NCBI GenBank assembly: GCA_943356515.1
Contig: CALRFM010000010.1
Coordinates: 1-16,052, forward strand
Source: Patescibacteria group bacterium
Lineage (GTDB): Bacteria > Patescibacteriota > Microgenomatia > UBA1406 > GWC2-37-13
Reading direction: 5' to 3'
Length of the DNA: 16,052 bases
Numbering within the stretch: position 1 is the stretch's first letter; every line of letters starts with the position of its first letter. The translations under genes were made by a program, and so were the position numbers. The notes under the pieces were generated by a model that was given only the letters and a program-made list of their open reading frames with translations, was not told where the DNA came from and searched no databases. Positions 13,902-16,052 of this stretch are shown piece by piece.

Positions 13902-14467
13902 TATTTATAAATCTCAACAAAGACAAACAAGAACACATGACTTTTGATAAAAAGGGAGAAACGTACGTGGTTTTTTTTCATAATATTTCTGGAAAGTTGA
14001 CTTTTGATATTACTGCGCCACATATTGAACTCTATATTTATGGATTATATACTGGGAAGAATTCTGATCAGTTCCATATAGAAACCATTCAAAAACATAC
14101 TGCACCAGGATCGTTATCTGACCTCTTTATCAAAGGAGTTTTTCAAGATACATCCAAGCTTATGTACCAAGGACTGATTCGACTAGAAAAAGATGCGCAA
14201 CAATCTCATGCCTATCAGAAAAATCAAAATCTTATTCTGTCTCCGGGAGTATTTGTAGATTCAAGACCCTATCTGGAAATATTAGCAAATGATGTATTTT
14301 GCACGCATGGATCTACCACTGGCAAACTGAGTAAAGATCAGCTTTTGTATGCTCAAACCAGAGGATTAAGTAAAAATACTGCTCGAGATATGCTCGTACA
14401 AGGATTTATCGATGAAGTGTACGATAAAGTGAAAGCCAAGGTTCCTGAGTTTGAACCTCCTAGATAG
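13898..14467 (+). CDS. sufD: Miniature SufD-like protein
   Basis: A 189-residue protein in the position of sufD. Its second half is clearly SufD/SufB-like. It has a beta-helix end with LILSPGVFVDSRPYLEI, then C135-T-H137-G-S-T-T-G, corresponding to the CSHG segment whose His is important in E. coli SufD, and the SufC-binding helix LLYAQTRGLSKNTARDMLVQ (149-168). The first half is weakly conserved, with short beta strands and GVFQDTSKLMYQGLIRLEKDA, which matches the SufB/D strand before the core (YRGLVQVSPGA in SufB). Typical SufD is about 400 residues, so the N-terminal helical domain and most of the beta-helix are missing. The ATGA overlap with sufB, in-frame length and intact core argue for a real reduced gene, not a pseudogene. 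Its 3' end overlaps tsaD by eight bases on the opposite strand. Confidence 0.85.
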   Translation: MIFINLNKDKQEHMTFDKKGETYVVFFHNISGKLTFDITAPHIELYIYGLYTGKNSDQFHIETIQKHTAPGSLSDLFIKGVFQDTSKLMYQGLIRLEKDAQQSHAYQKNQNLILSPGVFVDSRPYLEILANDVFCTHGSTTGKLSKDQLLYAQTRGLSKNTARDMLVQGFIDEVYDKVKAKVPEFEPPR

Positions 14468-15506
14468 TTACATCGTTAAGCGAAAGTCGTGCCACTCTGA
14501 CCACCTTAGATATATCTGGAACATATAAACCATGCTCGGCTCGCATTGCTCCCACAAGCCCAATCATTGCAGCGTTATCGTTATTGAGATAGTTATAAGG
14601 TGAAAATAGTATTGTGCCATCTTGTTTTTTTACCATGGATCGAAGCGTCACACGTAAACGCTCATTAATTGCCACTCCACCGCCAACCAATACATTTGTT
14701 ATTCCTGTTTTTATCATTGCTTTTCTTGTCTTCTTCATAAGAGTTTGAAAGAGCGCTTCTTGAAACGAACTTGCAAGAAAACGTAACTGATCGATACGCT
14801 GCGCATTTGACATCTCCTTTATCTTGTACATCAATGCAGTTTTCAGTCCTGAAAATGAAAAAGCAAGATCGTTTGAACCGATCATTGGCTGGGGAAAATG
14901 ATAGATATCTGTATTATTAACTTCATGTGCAAGTTGTTCTATGGTGGCGCCTCCTGGATATCCAAACCCAAGCATACGCGAAGCTTTGTCCAGAGCTTCT
15001 CCAGCAGCATCATCTCGGGTCTCACCAAGAATCTCATAGGTCAGATGGTCAGTAAACTTGACCAACTCGGTGTGAGCACCAGAAACAAGAAGGCCCAGAT
15101 AAGGAAACTCAAAAGGTCGTGCTGGATTCCCTTTGCTATTTTGAACGAAGGGAGAATATAAATGCCCCTCCATATGATTTACTCCGATAAGTGGTTTGTT
15201 GTATTTGACTGATAATTCTTGTGCTTTGATTATTCCTACGCCAAGCGCTAATGCAAGTCCAGGACCATAGGTTACTGCAATAGCATCGATATCTTGCATA
15301 GATAGTTTTGATTTTTTTATAGCTGTATCTAAAACCCAATCGATCCGTTCTTCATGCGCTCGCTTGGCAATATTTGGTACTACACCGCCCCATTTTTGGT
15401 GTAACACAATTTGGGAATATTCAACATGAGAAAGAACTCGGCGATCTTGCACTATGGCAGCCGATGTTTCATCACATGATGTATCTATAGCGAGTATTGT
15501 TTTCAT
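14460..15506 (-). CDS. tsaD: tRNA N6-threonylcarbamoyladenosine synthase subunit TsaD
   Basis: A 348-residue TsaD (Kae1/Gcp family, ASKHA fold), which transfers the threonylcarbamoyl group to A37 of ANN-decoding tRNAs. It begins MKTILAIDTSCDETSAAIV, with the family's first phosphate loop. The metal-binding residues are H111 and H115 in NHMEGHLYSP and D310 in NNDNAAMIG. Other conserved segments are GPGLALALGVG (81-91), LLVSGAHTELV (139-149), GETRDDAAGEALDKASRMLG (161-180) and SFSGLKTAL (217-225). The length is normal. The start overlaps the stop of the upstream gene (ATGA, 15503-15506), coupling it to the TsaE-containing protein. No TsaB, the usual bacterial TsaD partner, is visible in the window; it may lie elsewhere. 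Confidence 0.97.
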   Translation of the reverse strand: MKTILAIDTSCDETSAAIVQDRRVLSHVEYSQIVLHQKWGGVVPNIAKRAHEERIDWVLDTAIKKSKLSMQDIDAIAVTYGPGLALALGVGIIKAQELSVKYNKPLIGVNHMEGHLYSPFVQNSKGNPARPFEFPYLGLLVSGAHTELVKFTDHLTYEILGETRDDAAGEALDKASRMLGFGYPGGATIEQLAHEVNNTDIYHFPQPMIGSNDLAFSFSGLKTALMYKIKEMSNAQRIDQLRFLASSFQEALFQTLMKKTRKAMIKTGITNVLVGGGVAINERLRVTLRSMVKKQDGTILFSPYNYLNNDNAAMIGLVGAMRAEHGLYVPDISKVVRVARLSLNDVTI

Positions 15507-16052
15507 GCATTATTCTTAACGGTTATCTTTCTTTCATATTCATTCACGTGTTCAATATTCACATAAACGACATGCGCTTTTTTACTCAATTGTTCAGAGA
15601 GCTTTCCCAACTTTTCGCCCCATTCCACCACCATTACATTACCAGAAACAAGATATGACGGGAGGTTTAATTGTTCAAATTCTTCCTCTTCCTGGATATT
15701 ATATAAATCTACATGTATAAACTTCTTCAGATGACTATGGACTGACGACTGACGACTTATGTCATATTCGTAATACACCACATACGTTGGAGAAATGATG
15801 TTTTCGATATCAAAATTCGATGCAATACCTCGGGTCATCTCTGTTTTGCCCGCTCCTAAATCTCCGGTGAGAATGATGACTATGGGTTTTGCGTTAGATG
15901 TTTGGTGCGAAATAATAGTACGACCTATCTGTTGAGTTTGCTCAAGCGAAATAGATATGAATGATTGTACATTTTGAAATGGGATATCACCCTCACGAAG
16001 GGTTTGTATGGTGTCGCCGGATAAATCGATAACGGTTGATGGTTTATTACGG
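15503..16052 (-). CDS. tsaE: TsaC/Sua5 (C-terminal tail)-TsaE fusion protein, 5' truncated by window edge
   Basis: An open frame enters from the right edge and ends with TGA at 15503-15505; 182 residues are visible and none before residue 72 is Met. The ATG at 15838 lies after the P-loop and cannot be the start. From about residue 34 the sequence is TsaE, the ATPase of t6A synthesis: SLEQTQQIGRTI, Walker A GDLGAGKTE (63-71), SPTY switch (87-90), HVDLYNI (113-119) and VVEWGEKL (141-148). The preceding residues 1-25 read KPSTVIDLSGDTIQTLREG and match the C-terminal end of TsaC/Sua5 threonylcarbamoyl-AMP synthases (PSTVVDL...ILR.G). No stop or start codon lies between them. This implies one polypeptide carrying TsaC then TsaE, coupled to tsaD. 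The TsaE call is firm; the fusion is strongly suggested but most of TsaC is outside the window. Confidence 0.85.
   Translation of the reverse strand, partial: RNKPSTVIDLSGDTIQTLREGDIPFQNVQSFISISLEQTQQIGRTIISHQTSNAKPIVIILTGDLGAGKTEMTRGIASNFDIENIISPTYVVYYEYDISRQSSVHSHLKKFIHVDLYNIQEEEEFEQLNLPSYLVSGNVMVVEWGEKLGKLSEQLSKKAHVVYVNIEHVNEYERKITVKNNA

Noticed and set aside
15836..15838. ATG as start of a 111-residue TsaE
   Set aside because: It lies downstream of the P-loop GDLGAGKTE; the frame stays open upstream and encodes the rest of TsaE.
1..16052. Reassignment of TGA (as Gly in some Patescibacteria)
   Set aside because: TGA ends several proteins exactly at their family lengths or at overlapping ATGA junctions, so it is a normal stop.

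Overview
This window is a gene-dense, AT-rich stretch of bacterial chromosome (below about 45% GC by eye). Genes are tightly packed, with many ATGA or few-base overlaps, very short untranslated leaders and compact proteins. Gene content and style fit a small-genome anaerobic bacterium of the Candidate Phyla Radiation (Patescibacteria, Microgenomates- or Parcubacteria-like). That placement is inference; no rRNA or phylogenetic marker was compared. TGA is used as a true stop at many gene ends (for example 1585-1587, 2688-2690, 13899-13901), so the standard bacterial code applies. No tRNA, rRNA, CRISPR array, insertion sequence or phage gene was seen.

Left region (1-3627, + strand): the end of a cell-surface polysaccharide or peptidoglycan gene cluster. 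It holds the C-terminal part of a GT4-type glycosyltransferase, two tandem paralogous full-length GT4 glycosyltransferases and a FemABX-like aminoacyl transferase. A 110-base spacer with two perfect palindromes separates it from the minus-strand genes.

Middle region (3738-11732, - strand), listed in the order of transcription from right to left: sufS-sufU (cysteine desulfurase and Fe-S scaffold), a small three-cysteine ferredoxin, a previously uncalled 37-residue zinc-ribbon protein, a two-subunit 2-oxoacid:ferredoxin oxidoreductase (fused gamma-alpha subunit, then the TPP-binding beta subunit), Lon protease with its own near-consensus promoter, and an overlapping MntA-HepT toxin-antitoxin pair. 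The Fe-S assembly genes lie beside a ferredoxin and an Fe-S oxidoreductase that would consume Fe-S clusters, so the segment reads as one redox-metabolism neighbourhood.

Right region: sufC-sufB-sufD run on the + strand (11772-14467), divergent from sufS-sufU across a 39-base intergenic space. In it, two mirror-image TATAAT boxes form a perfect inverted repeat. SufD is a 189-residue miniature. It converges with, and overlaps by 8 bases, tsaD on the minus strand. Upstream of tsaD, and overlapping it by ATGA, is an open frame running off the right edge. It encodes TsaE preceded, without a stop or start codon, by what looks like the C-terminal tail of TsaC/Sua5. This implies a TsaC-TsaE fusion for the tRNA t6A37 pathway.

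The most notable points are the TsaC-TsaE fusion, the mini-SufD and short SufU of this reduced SUF system, the 37-residue zinc ribbon coupled to a three-Cys ferredoxin, and repeated promoter-to-ATG geometry that predicts leaderless or nearly leaderless mRNAs for lon, sufC, sufS and mntA.
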